This document shows positions 37,151-47,732 of a stretch of 64,000 nt of DNA, in pieces. The notes below the pieces were generated by a model. It saw nothing but the letters and a program-made list of their open reading frames with translations, was not told the DNA's origin and searched no databases. The stretch is from Devosia ureilytica. GTDB lineage: Bacteria; Pseudomonadota; Alphaproteobacteria; Rhizobiales; Devosiaceae. Every line of letters begins with the position of its first letter. Position 1 is the stretch's first letter. The position numbers were made by a program, and so were the translations under genes. Where the stretch lies: positions 735,649 to 799,648 of the forward strand of contig NZ_JAMZCU010000001.1 of the NCBI RefSeq assembly GCF_024273195.1. The letters are read 5' to 3'.

Positions 37151-38722
37151 TTACTCCCACTCGATCGTCCCGGGCGGCTTGCTCGTCACGTCATAGACCA
37201 CCCGGTTGATGCCGCGCACTTCGTTGATGATGCGGGTGGCGGTCTTGCCGAGGAAGTTCATGTCGAACTGGTAGAAGTCCGCGGTCATGCCATCGACGGA
37301 GGTGACGGCGCGCAGGGCGCAGACGAATTCATAGGTGCGGCCGTCGCCCATGACGCCGACGGTCTGGACCGGCAGCAAAACGGCGAAGGCCTGCCAGATC
37401 TTGTCGTATTGACCCGACTTGCGGATCTCATCGAGATAGATCGCGTCGGCCTGGCGCAAGATGTCGAGCTTTTCAGGCGTAATCCCGCCGGGGCAGCGGA
37501 TGGCGAGGCCCGGCCCCGGGAAGGGGTGGCGGCCGATAAAGCTTTCGGGAATGCCCAATTCGCGGCCCAGCGCCCGGACTTCATCCTTGAACAGCTCGCG
37601 CAGCGGCTCGACGAGCTGCATATTCATGCGCTCGGGCAGACCGCCAACATTGTGATGGCTCTTGATGGTGACCGAAGGGCCGCCGGTGAAGGAGACGCTT
37701 TCGATAACGTCGGGGTAAAGCGTGCCCTGGGCCAGGAATTCGGCGCCGCCGAGCTTCTTGGCTTCCTCCTCGAACACTTCGATGAACAGACGGCCGATGA
37801 TCTTGCGCTTGGTCTCGGGATCGACCTGGCCTTCAAGTTCGCCGATGAACTGCTTTTCGGCATCGACATGGACCAGCGGGATATTGAACTGATCGCGGAA
37901 CATGGTGACGACCTGTTCGCTCTCATTGAGGCGCATCAGGCCGTGGTCGACATAGATGCAGGTGAGCTGGTCACCAATGGCCTCGTGGATCAGGACGGCG
38001 GCAACGGAGGAATCAACGCCGCCGGAGAGGCCGCAGATGACCTTGCCGGTGCCGACCTGCTCGCGGATCTTCTCGACCATTTTCTGGCGATAGGCCGACA
38101 TGGTCCAATTGCTGGCGATGCCGCAGATCTTGTGGACGAAATTGGCGTAGAGCTTGGCGCCATCGGGGGTGTGCACCACTTCAGGGTGGAACTGCACGGC
38201 CCAGATGCGGCGCGCCTCGTTGGCGATCATGGCAAAGGGCGCATTGGCCGAGGTGCCGACGACCTCGAACCCTTCGGGCAGGGCTACGACGCGATCGCCG
38301 TGGCTCATCCAGACCTGATGGTCGGAGCCGATATCCCAGGTGCCATCAGAAAGGCTGTTGGCCTTGTGTACCGTAACTTCGGCACGACCAAATTCGCGGT
38401 GATGGCCGGCCTCGACCTTGCCACCAAGGGCCATGCAGAGCGCCTGCTGGCCATAGCAGATCCCGAGAATCGGCACATTGGCATCAAGGATCGACTGATC
38501 GATGGTCGGCGCGTTCTCGTCCAGAGTTGAGGCGGGGCTACCCGAGAGCACCACACCCTTGGGATTCAACTCCGCCATGGCCGCACCTGCGGACTGGAAG
38601 GGGTGGATTTCGCAATAGACCCCCGTCTCACGAATGCGCCGGGCAATCAGCTGCGTAACCTGCGAGCCGAAATCGACGATGAGGATGGTATCGTTGCGGG
38701 GGGCGGTGTCTGGGTGCTGCAT
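37151..38722 (-). CDS. guaA: GMP synthase (glutamine-hydrolysing)
   Basis: A 523-residue enzyme converting XMP to GMP. The class I glutamine amidotransferase domain has its nucleophile C89 in GICYGQQAL; the ATP pyrophosphatase domain has the [11 protein letters not shown]-loop; the dimerisation domain ends in the usual PPGTIEWE. Together with guaB about 3 kb upstream on the same strand it completes the IMP-to-GMP branch. Confidence 0.97.
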   Translation of the reverse strand: MQHPDTAPRNDTILIVDFGSQVTQLIARRIRETGVYCEIHPFQSAGAAMAELNPKGVVLSGSPASTLDENAPTIDQSILDANVPILGICYGQQALCMALGGKVEAGHHREFGRAEVTVHKANSLSDGTWDIGSDHQVWMSHGDRVVALPEGFEVVGTSANAPFAMIANEARRIWAVQFHPEVVHTPDGAKLYANFVHKICGIASNWTMSAYRQKMVEKIREQVGTGKVICGLSGGVDSSVAAVLIHEAIGDQLTCIYVDHGLMRLNESEQVVTMFRDQFNIPLVHVDAEKQFIGELEGQVDPETKRKIIGRLFIEVFEEEAKKLGGAEFLAQGTLYPDVIESVSFTGGPSVTIKSHHNVGGLPERMNMQLVEPLRELFKDEVRALGRELGIPESFIGRHPFPGPGLAIRCPGGITPEKLDILRQADAIYLDEIRKSGQYDKIWQAFAVLLPVQTVGVMGDGRTYEFVCALRAVTSVDGMTADFYQFDMNFLGKTATRIINEVRGINRVVYDVTSKPPGTIEWE

Positions 38723-38815
38723 GGCGAGGCTTTAGCCTCGCCAAAGCGATTGTGCAAGCATGGCGTTACGGGATGGGCCATGCAGCGCGAGCAGGGCTTG
38801 CCAGCGCCTACGCCC

Positions 38816-39298
38816 TCAGTTGAGAAGCGCGATGGACAGGTTGAGATAACCGGCAAAACTGACCCAGGCGATATAGGGCACGAACAACCATGGCGCGATG
38901 TTATCGTGCTGGCGCGAGGCGAGGATAAATCCGGCAATCGACAGCCACATGGCGACCAGAATGGCGAAGGCCGCCCAGGGCATCTGGGCCAGGAACCAGA
39001 CCGGCGACCAGGCCCAGTTGAGCAGCATCTGAGCGCCCCAGAATTTCATTGCCGCAGAGTGCGGCGCGGCGACCCATATGCGCCAGCCGGCGACGGCAAT
39101 CATCACATAGAGCGCGAACCAGACTGGGCCGAACACCCAATTGGGCGGATTGAGCGGCGGCTTGGTGAGGCTCTCGTACCAGGCGCCGGGGGCGGACTGC
39201 GTGCCGATCAGGGCGCCCACGCCGATGACCAGGACGAGGAACACGGCCAGGGCGATCCAGGGGGCGGGTGAGCGATAATCGGTGGTGGTAGCGGACAT
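38816..39298 (-). CDS. tspO: TspO/MBR family protein
   Basis: A 160-residue membrane protein with five hydrophobic segments and the Trp/Pro-rich signatures of the TspO family: WYESLTKPPLNPPNWVFGPVW near residue 40, WGAQMLLNWAWSPVWF in the middle and PYIAWVSFAGYLN at the end. Members bind porphyrins and are proposed redox or tetrapyrrole sensors. It is separated from rsmB by a palindromic repeat cluster. Confidence 0.93.
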   Translation of the reverse strand: MSATTTDYRSPAPWIALAVFLVLVIGVGALIGTQSAPGAWYESLTKPPLNPPNWVFGPVWFALYVMIAVAGWRIWVAAPHSAAMKFWGAQMLLNWAWSPVWFLAQMPWAAFAILVAMWLSIAGFILASRQHDNIAPWLFVPYIAWVSFAGYLNLSIALLN

Positions 39299-39382
39299 AT
39301 TGGTCTCTCAAACAGAGGTTCTATTGAGAGAACGTAGGGAATGGGCCGGCGGTTCACCTTGCATGCAAGGTTACAACTGGCG

Positions 39383-39475
39383 TGCCCCTCATCTGGGGCT
39401 GCGCGCCACCTTCTCCCCGAGGGGGAGAAGAATAAGACCGGCGCACTTCCTGTTCATCTTCCCCTCGGGGAGAGG
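39383..39475. repeat. Intergenic palindromic repeat cluster
   Basis: A run of palindromes between tspO and rsmB: GCCCC-x6-GGGGC, then CTTCTCCCC (39410-39418) paired with GGGGAGAAG (39422-39430), then TCCCCTCGGGGA. The pattern matches repeat mosaics common in Hyphomicrobiales intergenic DNA. It may act as a transcript-end structure for rsmB, but no T-run follows. Confidence 0.55.
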
Positions 39476-39485
39476 CGGGGGCTTG

Positions 39486-40772
39486 TCAGGCCTTGCGCAG
39501 CAGGTGGCAGTAGAAGCCATCCGTGTTGGTTCGGCGCGGGGTGAGGCAGATGCCGCCGCCATTTGTTGCGAGGCCTTCGGGCAGGTCGGTGATCAGGGCC
39601 TGGCGCCAGGCCCTGGCCATGTCGATGGTCTGGAACCCTGAATTGGCGGCGAGGAAGGCGGCGGTCTGATCGTCGTTCTCCTCGGGGAGAATGGAACAGG
39701 TGATATAGACCAGCGTGCCGCCCGGCTTCACATAGCGTGCCGCTTCTACCAAAAGCGCTGCCTGCTCGGACTGGCGCTGCGCCAGCAATTCCGGCGTCAG
39801 TTTCCACTTGGTGTCGGGGCGGCGGCGCCAGGTTCCCGTGCCGGTGCACGGTGCATCGACAACGACGCGGTCCATTTTGCCGATCAGATCATCGAGGGCG
39901 CCGTCATTGGGCGCGCGGACCTGCGCATTGCGGACGCCGTTGCGCTTGAGGCGGTCATAGATCGGCGCCAGGCGGGAGCGGTCGCTGTCATAGGCAAAGA
40001 TCTGCCCCTTGTTGCCCATGGTGGCGGCGAGCGCCAGCGTCTTGCCCCCTGCCCCGGCGCAGAGGTCCAGCACCTGCTCGCCTTCGCGCGCGCCGGCGAG
40101 GGCCGCAACGATCTGGCTGCCTTGGTCCTGCACCTCAAACCAGCCCTTCTGATAGCCCTCGTCCGTCGTGACATTGGGGGTGCGTGCGTCGCGTGGACCG
40201 GCCGGCATGGTGATGCCAAAAGGGGCGATGGTGGTGGGCTGCGGCGCGAAGCGGGCCAGCGATTTCACTACCTTTTCCGGCCCGGCCTTGAGAGCATTGG
40301 CGCGCAGGTCGAGCGAGGGGCGCCCCGCCATGGCCGCGCCCTCGGCAATCCAGTCGGCACCGAAGGCGCGCTCCAGCGAGGGCACCAGCCATTGGGGGAA
40401 ATCGGATTGGGCCACTGGCGGGGCCTTGGACAGGTCCGCGGTGGCGCCGGCGACTTCGGCTTCGCTCAAGGCTTCGGGCGCGTGGCTGTCGTCGGCAAAG
40501 GCGGCGTTGAGCGCTTCGGGTGTCTCGCCCCAATCGCGCATGGCGACGGCCAAGACAAGTGCGCGGGGGCTATCGCTGCCCATTGCGGCTGCGTGGGAGG
40601 CCCGCTTGCGCAGGGCGTCGTAAACGAGATTGCCAATGGCCGCCCGATCCCCTGCCCCGGCGAAGCGGTTGTTGATGCCCCAGGCCTTGAGCGCTTCCGA
40701 GACGGGACGGTGGCGCGTCTCAACGTCGGTCAGAACTTCAATGGCGGCGGCAAGACGGCCGGGGAGACGCAT
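39486..40772 (-). CDS. rsmB: RsmB/NOP family 16S rRNA cytosine-5 methyltransferase
   Basis: A 428-residue methyltransferase that makes m5C in 16S rRNA. An N-terminal NusB-like helical domain (about 1-130) precedes the SAM domain with DLCAGAGGKTLALA, the catalytic cysteine in DAPCTGTGTWRRRPD and the second cysteine in ITCSILPEEN. Order guaB-MAPEG-rsmB-guaA matches related genomes. It starts 3 bp after the MAPEG stop. Confidence 0.92.
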   Translation of the reverse strand: MRLPGRLAAAIEVLTDVETRHRPVSEALKAWGINNRFAGAGDRAAIGNLVYDALRKRASHAAAMGSDSPRALVLAVAMRDWGETPEALNAAFADDSHAPEALSEAEVAGATADLSKAPPVAQSDFPQWLVPSLERAFGADWIAEGAAMAGRPSLDLRANALKAGPEKVVKSLARFAPQPTTIAPFGITMPAGPRDARTPNVTTDEGYQKGWFEVQDQGSQIVAALAGAREGEQVLDLCAGAGGKTLALAATMGNKGQIFAYDSDRSRLAPIYDRLKRNGVRNAQVRAPNDGALDDLIGKMDRVVVDAPCTGTGTWRRRPDTKWKLTPELLAQRQSEQAALLVEAARYVKPGGTLVYITCSILPEENDDQTAAFLAANSGFQTIDMARAWRQALITDLPEGLATNGGGICLTPRRTNTDGFYCHLLRKA

Positions 40773-40775
40773 GGG

Positions 40776-41210
40776 TCAGGCACTCGGGAGCATGAGAATT
40801 CGGAAGACGAGCCATAGCCAGAACAGGGCCAGGACCGCAAGGCCGGCTGTATAGACGACAAAGCGCCGATAGACGCGATTGGTGGTGACGTGAATGGCCG
40901 CGTGCAGGTAGCGAAGGGCCACGAAGAGAACGGCGAGAGCGACACTGAACCAGTCAGCGGCATGAGTGAGCAGTAGCAGAATGGTGCCGATGAAAAACAG
41001 GACCGGCAGTTGAAACTGATTGTCGAAGCTGTTGGAGAGCAAGCGTGCCTTTAAGGGGTAGGCGGTGCGTTCGACGGCAATATCCGCGATCTTGATTTCG
41101 CCACGAGCGATGCGAGGGACCCGCTCGAACCCGAGCCAGAAGACGAGACCCATGGCGAGGAAGGCCTGAAGAGCCATGGCAAGGATCAGCAGCTTGTCGA
41201 GAAGGGGCAC
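40776..41210 (-). CDS. MAPEG family membrane protein
   Basis: A 144-residue protein with four hydrophobic segments and the MAPEG pattern (eicosanoid/glutathione-type family): NSFDNQFQLPVLFFI after helix 1 and RYLHAAIHVTTNRVYRRF before helix 4. Bacterial function is not known. It ends 3 bp before rsmB, indicating co-transcription. Confidence 0.88.
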   Translation of the reverse strand: MPLLDKLLILAMALQAFLAMGLVFWLGFERVPRIARGEIKIADIAVERTAYPLKARLLSNSFDNQFQLPVLFFIGTILLLLTHAADWFSVALAVLFVALRYLHAAIHVTTNRVYRRFVVYTAGLAVLALFWLWLVFRILMLPSA

Positions 41211-41328
41211 AATGAAGCTCCAGCAGAGAATCGCGGTTTTTCAGTAACGGCTTGTAGCAGAATCGGTTTTGCGGACGTGCCAAATTGCTGCGCGGCTCGG
41301 GAGCCCGCAGGTTTGACTACACGGTGAA

Positions 41329-41378
41329 AAGCGGCTTTCGCCCCGAAGGTATTCGTAAAGAAGAGGCGAAAGCCGCTT
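41329..41378. repeat. Perfect 14-bp inverted repeat
   Basis: AAGCGGCTTTCGCC (41329-41342) and GGCGAAAGCCGCTT (41365-41378) are exact reverse complements with a 22-bp loop. The long stem would fold in RNA on either strand. There is no flanking T-run, so it is not a standard terminator. Confidence 0.7.
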
Positions 41379-41728
41379 CCCACGATCGGGATTTGTGACG
41401 CATGCATCGAGCGGCCCCCTTGCAGGTGCTCATCCCCTGGGCTGTCGGCGCAGACCTTTGGCCCGGATGTTTTTAGACATCCATCGCCGCCTGTCGCCAG
41501 TCGCTTCGGTTGAGCGGCCGGTGGTCAGCATACACGCCCCCGCCCGATCGACACCGTGCGGCCCGTCTCCCCACCCGATGCTTCGTCGGCACCGCGTGTT
41601 GCCGGTGGGGATGGAGGGAGTATGGGAGAGGTTTGGGGTGCGGGGATAAAATTTATCTCCGAGGGCATTTTTGTTGCAGAGGATACCCCCACCCAGTTTC
41701 CCTATGGCCTGAAGGCCAAGCTTCACTA

Positions 41729-41866
41729 CCTCCCCCTGATAGGGGGAGGAGCGCAGGGACGAGAGTCAGGCCGGTGGGGACATGGACCCAGTGCGCGAGC
41801 ACCCCTTCCAGCTCTGCTACGGCCCTTTGGGCCTGGCGACGCCGCCTCCCCCGTCGAAGGGGGAGG
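41729..41866. repeat. Two related CCTCCCCC palindromes
   Basis: CCTCCCCCT-ga-TAGGGGGAGG at 41729-41749 and CCTCCCCC-gtcgaa-GGGGGAGG at 41845-41866 are near-copies about 95 bp apart, the second lying 13 bp past the guaB stop. They belong to the interspersed palindrome type seen elsewhere in the window. Confidence 0.6.
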
Positions 41867-41878
41867 TGGCACGGCTTT

Positions 41879-43405
<1,527 letters not shown>

Positions 43406-43545
43406 TCAAATCAGAGATGTTGGAGTGTGAACCGGGCCGGTGGACTCGCCGGGTTCAGGTTGGCGAGGGTCAATAGCACCCAAGGCTGGCTTTGCCTAGT
43501 GCCCCGATTTGCGCCATGATCAGCACGCATGGCAGGGAGGCGCTG

Positions 43546-44076
43546 ATGAGCCGGAAACGTGTTGTGGCGGGCCTGTTGATATTGGCAAGCGGCGCGGTTG
43601 TCGCCGATGAACTGACCGATTTGGTGCCGGCCGAGACAGGCGCCGCAGCCTGCTGGCAGCGCATCTATGATGCGCCGCATCTGGCGGCCCACCCCGACCA
43701 GCAGGTCGCCGCGATGACCCTTTCGCTGAACTTTGCCGCCTATGACGACACTGACCCCGGCATGCACTATTTCGGCATGGATGTGACCCTGCGCGACGGA
43801 CGACGAGGCGAAACCGGCGGCGCGTGCCGGACCAATGATGATGGCAGGGTGAACTGTGGCGTGGAGTGTGACGGGGGCGGGATACAAATCCGCCTGCGCC
43901 CGGACGGATCGCTGCTGGCAGACCTGGAAGCCTATGGCTTTATCCGGGTGGAGGGGGAATGCGCGAGCAGTGGCGAGGGCTCAAGCTTTTCGCTCGAGCC
44001 CGGCCTGGATGACAAGCAGTTCCTGCTGCACCCTGCTGATGGCAAACTGTGCAAGGGACTGCTGACGCAGTGGTGA
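43546..44076 (+). CDS. Secreted cysteine-containing protein of unknown function
   Basis: A 176-residue protein with a signal peptide (KRVVAGLLILASGAVVADE). The mature protein has five cysteines (in ACWQR, ACRTN, NCGVECDG, ECASS, LCKGL positions), consistent with disulfides in the periplasm, and an acidic composition. I do not recognise a domain. The ATG at 43546 follows AGGGAGG at good spacing; the earlier in-frame ATG at 43492 is less likely. A terminator follows at 44145. It is divergent from guaB. Confidence 0.72.
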   Translation: MSRKRVVAGLLILASGAVVADELTDLVPAETGAAACWQRIYDAPHLAAHPDQQVAAMTLSLNFAAYDDTDPGMHYFGMDVTLRDGRRGETGGACRTNDDGRVNCGVECDGGGIQIRLRPDGSLLADLEAYGFIRVEGECASSGEGSSFSLEPGLDDKQFLLHPADGKLCKGLLTQW

Positions 44077-44144
44077 ACTGGTTTCGCCCAAAGGATGAGC
44101 ATTTTTGCACTATGCGGACCGGCAACGGCGGCCCATAGTCCTCC

Positions 44145-44164
44145 AACCGCGTTCGCGGTTTTTT
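44145..44164 (+). terminator. Rho-independent terminator
   Basis: AACCGCG and CGCGGTT form a 7-bp stem with a two-base loop, running straight into a TTTTTT stretch. It lies about 70 bp past the secreted-protein gene and before the first of the two exporters. Confidence 0.75.
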
Positions 44165-44183
44165 CATTTACCCGGTCATTGCC

Positions 44184-45572
44184 TTGATCCGCGTTACTCC
44201 GCTCATTCTGGCGGTCGCCCTGTTCATGGAACAGATGGATTCGACTGTCATTGCTACATCCCTGCCCGCCATCGCGGCCGACATCGGCACCGAGCCGATT
44301 GCACTCAAACTCGCGCTGACAGCCTATTTCGTGGCGCTGGCCATTTTCATTCCGATCAGCGGGTGGATGGCCGACCGCTTTGGCGCCAAGAACATTTTCC
44401 GTCTGGCGATCTTCGTGTTCATGCTCGGCTCGCTGGCCTGTGCCTTCTCCTACTCGCTGGAAACCTTTGTGGCTTCTCGCTTTTTCCAAGGGATAGGCTC
44501 ATCGATGATGACGCCGGTGGGGCGCCTGCTGCTGGTGCGGTCGACGCCCCGCAATGAATTGGTGGCGGCGATGGCCTGGCTGACTGTGCCGGCGCTGGTG
44601 GCCCCGGTGACCGGCCCGCTGATCGGCGGGTTCCTCACCACCTATCTCAGCTGGCACTGGATTTTCTGGATCAACATTCCAATCGGTATTGCCGGGGTTA
44701 TTCTGTCCAGCATTTACCTCAATGTGCCGGACGAGCGAACGCCAAGACCGGTCGATCTCGTGGGGTTCTTCATTGCGGCGACTGCATTTTCGGGCCTGGT
44801 TTTCGGGTTGTCGGTGATCAGCCTGCCGGCCCTGCCGATCATCTATGGTTATCTGACGCTCGCCGTGGGCATGACGGCGGCGCTGCTCTACATTCTGCAT
44901 GCGCGCAAGACGGCATATCCGCTGCTCGACCTCAAACTCCTGCGCCATCCGCTGTTCCGCTCGGCCATCACCGGCGGATCGTTGTTTCGCATCGGCGTGG
45001 GCGCCGTGCCGTTCCTGCTACCGCTGATGCTGCAACTGGGTTTTGGCCTCAACCCGTTCCAATCCGGCGCCATAACCTTCGTGTCGGCGATTGGCGCCAT
45101 TGGCAGCAAGTTCATTGCCGAGCGGGTGTTTGCACGCTTCGGCTTTCCCAGAGTTCTTGGTTTTGCGGCGCTGTTTGGTGGTCTGCTCATCGCGGCGCAG
45201 GGGCTGTTCACGGCCGAGACTTCGGTGCCGGTGATGATGACCGTGCTGATCGTTGGCGGCATCTTGCGCTCGATGTTCTTCACCGGCACCAATGCCATTG
45301 GCTATGCCGATATTTCCGATGAAGAAGCCAGCCAGGCCACCGCCATCGTCGCCGTGGGCCAGCAATTGTCCGTGGCCTTCGGCGTGGCCGTGGCCGGCGC
45401 CATCCTTGAAACCACAAGCATATTCAGCGGTGGTCACCTGACCCTGCTCAATTTCCAGATTGCGTTTTTTACAGTCGGCGGCATGAGCGCGCTGGCTGGT
45501 CTTATCTATTTCCGTCTTCCACACGATGCCGGCAGCAATGTTTCCGGCCACCGTGCCATCGCCAAGGAGTGA
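44184..45572 (+). CDS. DHA2-type MFS transporter (copy 1)
   Basis: A 462-residue transporter of the EmrB/QacA (14-helix drug:H+ antiporter) type. It shows the acidic first-helix motif MEQMDSTVIATSLPAI, motif A (WMADRFGAKNIFRLA) and motif C-like GPLIGGFLTTYLSWHWIFWINIP. The start is a TTG at 44184, justified by the parallel N-terminus of its neighbour; no clear ribosome site is seen. Substrate is unknown. It follows a terminator and is followed 27 bp later by a paralogue. Confidence 0.88.
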   Translation: MIRVTPLILAVALFMEQMDSTVIATSLPAIAADIGTEPIALKLALTAYFVALAIFIPISGWMADRFGAKNIFRLAIFVFMLGSLACAFSYSLETFVASRFFQGIGSSMMTPVGRLLLVRSTPRNELVAAMAWLTVPALVAPVTGPLIGGFLTTYLSWHWIFWINIPIGIAGVILSSIYLNVPDERTPRPVDLVGFFIAATAFSGLVFGLSVISLPALPIIYGYLTLAVGMTAALLYILHARKTAYPLLDLKLLRHPLFRSAITGGSLFRIGVGAVPFLLPLMLQLGFGLNPFQSGAITFVSAIGAIGSKFIAERVFARFGFPRVLGFAALFGGLLIAAQGLFTAETSVPVMMTVLIVGGILRSMFFTGTNAIGYADISDEEASQATAIVAVGQQLSVAFGVAVAGAILETTSIFSGGHLTLLNFQIAFFTVGGMSALAGLIYFRLPHDAGSNVSGHRAIAKE

Positions 45573-45599
45573 GCGACCCGATCCGGGTCGACAAGTATA

Positions 45600-46985
45600 G
45601 TGTCCCGCGCAACGCCCCTTATTCTCGCCACCGCGCTGTTCATGGAAAACATGGACTCAACGGTCATCGCCACCTCGCTGGCGGCCATCGCTGCCGATAT
45701 CGGGACCGATCCGATTTCGCTGAAGCTGGCGCTGACTGCCTATCTCGTGGCGCTGGCCATTTTCATCCCGATTTCGAGCTGGATGGCTGACCGATTCGGC
45801 GCAAGGCGCGTGTTCCGCATCGCCATGCTGGTGTTCCTGATCGGATCAATCGCCTGCGCTTTTTCAAGCTCACTGGCGCAATTTGTCGGTGCGCGCTTCG
45901 TCCAGGGGATGGGCGGCGCCATGATGGGTCCGGTGGCGCGGCTGGTGCTGGTGCGGATGACCCCGCGCCACAGGCTGGTGGACGCCATGGCCTGGCTGAC
46001 CATTCCGGCGCTGATCGGCCCGATTGTCGGCCCGCCCTTTGGCGGTTTTCTCACCACGTATTTTTCCTGGCACTGGATCTTCATCATCAATGTGCCGATT
46101 GGCCTGTTGGGCATTGCCCTGGTTGGCCTGGCGCTGCCCAATGAACAGCGCAATCGCCCGCGCAATATCGATGGCAAGGGTTTCGTGCTGGCCGGGCTGG
46201 CCTTTGCGCTGTTTGCCTTTGGCTGCTCTGTCGTCAGCCTGCCCGCCCTGCCCCCGATCTATGGCTTCATCGCCGCGGCCGCAGGCCTGGTGCTGGGCTA
46301 TGCCTATACCAGGCACGCGCTCGCCACCGAATTCCCGCTGCTTGAGCTGCGCCTCCTCAAGGTGCGCAATTTCCGCATCAATATCGCTGCGGGCACGTTT
46401 TTCCGCCTGGGCCAGGGCGCGACGCCGTTTCTGTTTCCGCTGATGCTGCAGCTCTCCTTCGGGCTGACGCCCTTTGAAAGCGGCATGGTGACCTTTGCGG
46501 GCGCCATCGGCGCGCTGGCGGCCAAGTTTGTCGCCAACTGGATCTTTGCCAACTGGGGATTCAAATATCCGCTCGTCATCTCGACCGCCATCGGCACGGC
46601 CGGCATTCTGGTGATGGGGTTCTATGATCCCGCAACGCCCATTCCGCTGATTCTGGCCGTGCTGGTGTTCACCGGCTTCTGGCAATCAACTTTCTGGACC
46701 GGGCAGAACGCCTTCACCTTCGCCGATGTGGAGGACAAGGATGCCGGCCAGGCCAATGTGATGAGCCAGGTGTGGGGCCAGCTGATGTTCGCCATGGGCG
46801 TGGCCCTGGGCGGCGGCACGCTGGAGCTGGCGCACCGGATACGCGGCGGCCACGAACTGTCCCTCGCCGATTTCCACACGGCGTTTTTCGTTGTGGCGGC
46901 GGTGGGGTTCCTGTCGAGCCTGCTTTACCTGCGCCTGCCACGCAACGCCGGCCATCAATTGACCGGCGGGCCGCATGTGCATTGA
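45600..46985 (+). CDS. DHA2-type MFS transporter (copy 2)
   Basis: A 461-residue paralogue of the preceding exporter, with matching landmarks all along: MENMDSTVIATSLAAI, WMADRFGARRVFRIA and GPPFGGFLTTYFSWHWIFIINVP. It starts with GTG at 45600. The two are close enough (27 bp) to be co-transcribed and look like a tandem duplication that has since diverged. It ends 21 bp from the convergent rlmE. Confidence 0.88.
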   Translation: MSRATPLILATALFMENMDSTVIATSLAAIAADIGTDPISLKLALTAYLVALAIFIPISSWMADRFGARRVFRIAMLVFLIGSIACAFSSSLAQFVGARFVQGMGGAMMGPVARLVLVRMTPRHRLVDAMAWLTIPALIGPIVGPPFGGFLTTYFSWHWIFIINVPIGLLGIALVGLALPNEQRNRPRNIDGKGFVLAGLAFALFAFGCSVVSLPALPPIYGFIAAAAGLVLGYAYTRHALATEFPLLELRLLKVRNFRINIAAGTFFRLGQGATPFLFPLMLQLSFGLTPFESGMVTFAGAIGALAAKFVANWIFANWGFKYPLVISTAIGTAGILVMGFYDPATPIPLILAVLVFTGFWQSTFWTGQNAFTFADVEDKDAGQANVMSQVWGQLMFAMGVALGGGTLELAHRIRGGHELSLADFHTAFFVVAAVGFLSSLLYLRLPRNAGHQLTGGPHVH

Positions 46986-47006
46986 GGGCGCGGGCGCGCC
47001 TCGACA

Positions 47007-47732
47007 CTACTCCCCTTCGGCCGACCGCCCGCCATTGAACCCTTTGGCGACGAGGTAGGCCTCGGCCGAATCTTTGCGGCTCGAGGGTGGCTTGACGTGG
47101 ATCGTGGTCTTGAAGTGCCGCTTGAGCATATGGAGCAGCTCGTGCTCGGTGCCGCCCTGGAACACCTTGGCGATGAAGACGCCGCCCGGATTGAGCACCT
47201 GAATGGCGAATTCGGCGGCAATCTCGATCAGATGCACGATGCGCAAGTGGTCGGTTGGGCGATGGCCGGTGGTGGGCCAGGCCATGTCACTCATCACCAC
47301 GTCGACGCCATGGCCGCCCATGGCTTCAATCAGCATCTGCGGCGCATCGTCCTCGGTAAAATCCTTCTTGAACAGGATGACGCCGGGGACGGGATCCATG
47401 TCGAGATAATCGATGCCGACCACCAGCGGGTTGGCGATGGTGGAGCCAACGGCCTGGGCCGCCACCTGCGACCAGCCGCCCGGCGCCGCGCCCAGATCGA
47501 CGACGCGCATGCCCTTTTTGAAGAACTTGTGCTTCTCGTCCATCTCCTTGATCTTGAAGGCAGCGCGGGAGCGATAGCCTTCGGCGCGGGCGCGCGCCAC
47601 ATAGGGATCATTGAGCTGGCGTTCGAGCCATTTGGTCGAGGCAACCTTGCGCCCCTTGGCGGTCTTGACCCGGATTTTGAGATCCTTGTCGGACTTGCGG
47701 CCGCCTGTCCCCAGCGCCTTGCTATTGGCCAT
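47007..47732 (-). CDS. rlmE: 23S rRNA (uridine2552-2'-O)-methyltransferase
   Basis: A 241-residue FtsJ/RrmJ-type methyltransferase for the A-loop of 23S rRNA. The SAM site [17 protein letters not shown] and the catalytic K-D-K-E set ([33 protein letters not shown]) are visible. A basic N-terminal extension of about 35 residues precedes the domain. Its start overlaps the end of ppx/gppA by 11 bp, so the two are coupled. Confidence 0.94.
   Translation of the reverse strand: MANSKALGTGGRKSDKDLKIRVKTAKGRKVASTKWLERQLNDPYVARARAEGYRSRAAFKIKEMDEKHKFFKKGMRVVDLGAAPGGWSQVAAQAVGSTIANPLVVGIDYLDMDPVPGVILFKKDFTEDDAPQMLIEAMGGHGVDVVMSDMAWPTTGHRPTDHLRIVHLIEIAAEFAIQVLNPGGVFIAKVFQGGTEHELLHMLKRHFKTTIHVKPPSSRKDSAEAYLVAKGFNGGRSAEGE

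Larger units (their letters stand above)
41211..41878. other. Gene-free intergenic region between guaB and MAPEG gene
   Basis: About 670 bp with several short open frames on both strands, none with a convincing start, ribosome site or family resemblance. It is occupied by inverted repeats: a 14-bp pair at 41329-41378 and two related CCTCCCCC-type hairpins at 41729-41749 and 41845-41866. I see no gene here. Confidence 0.6.
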
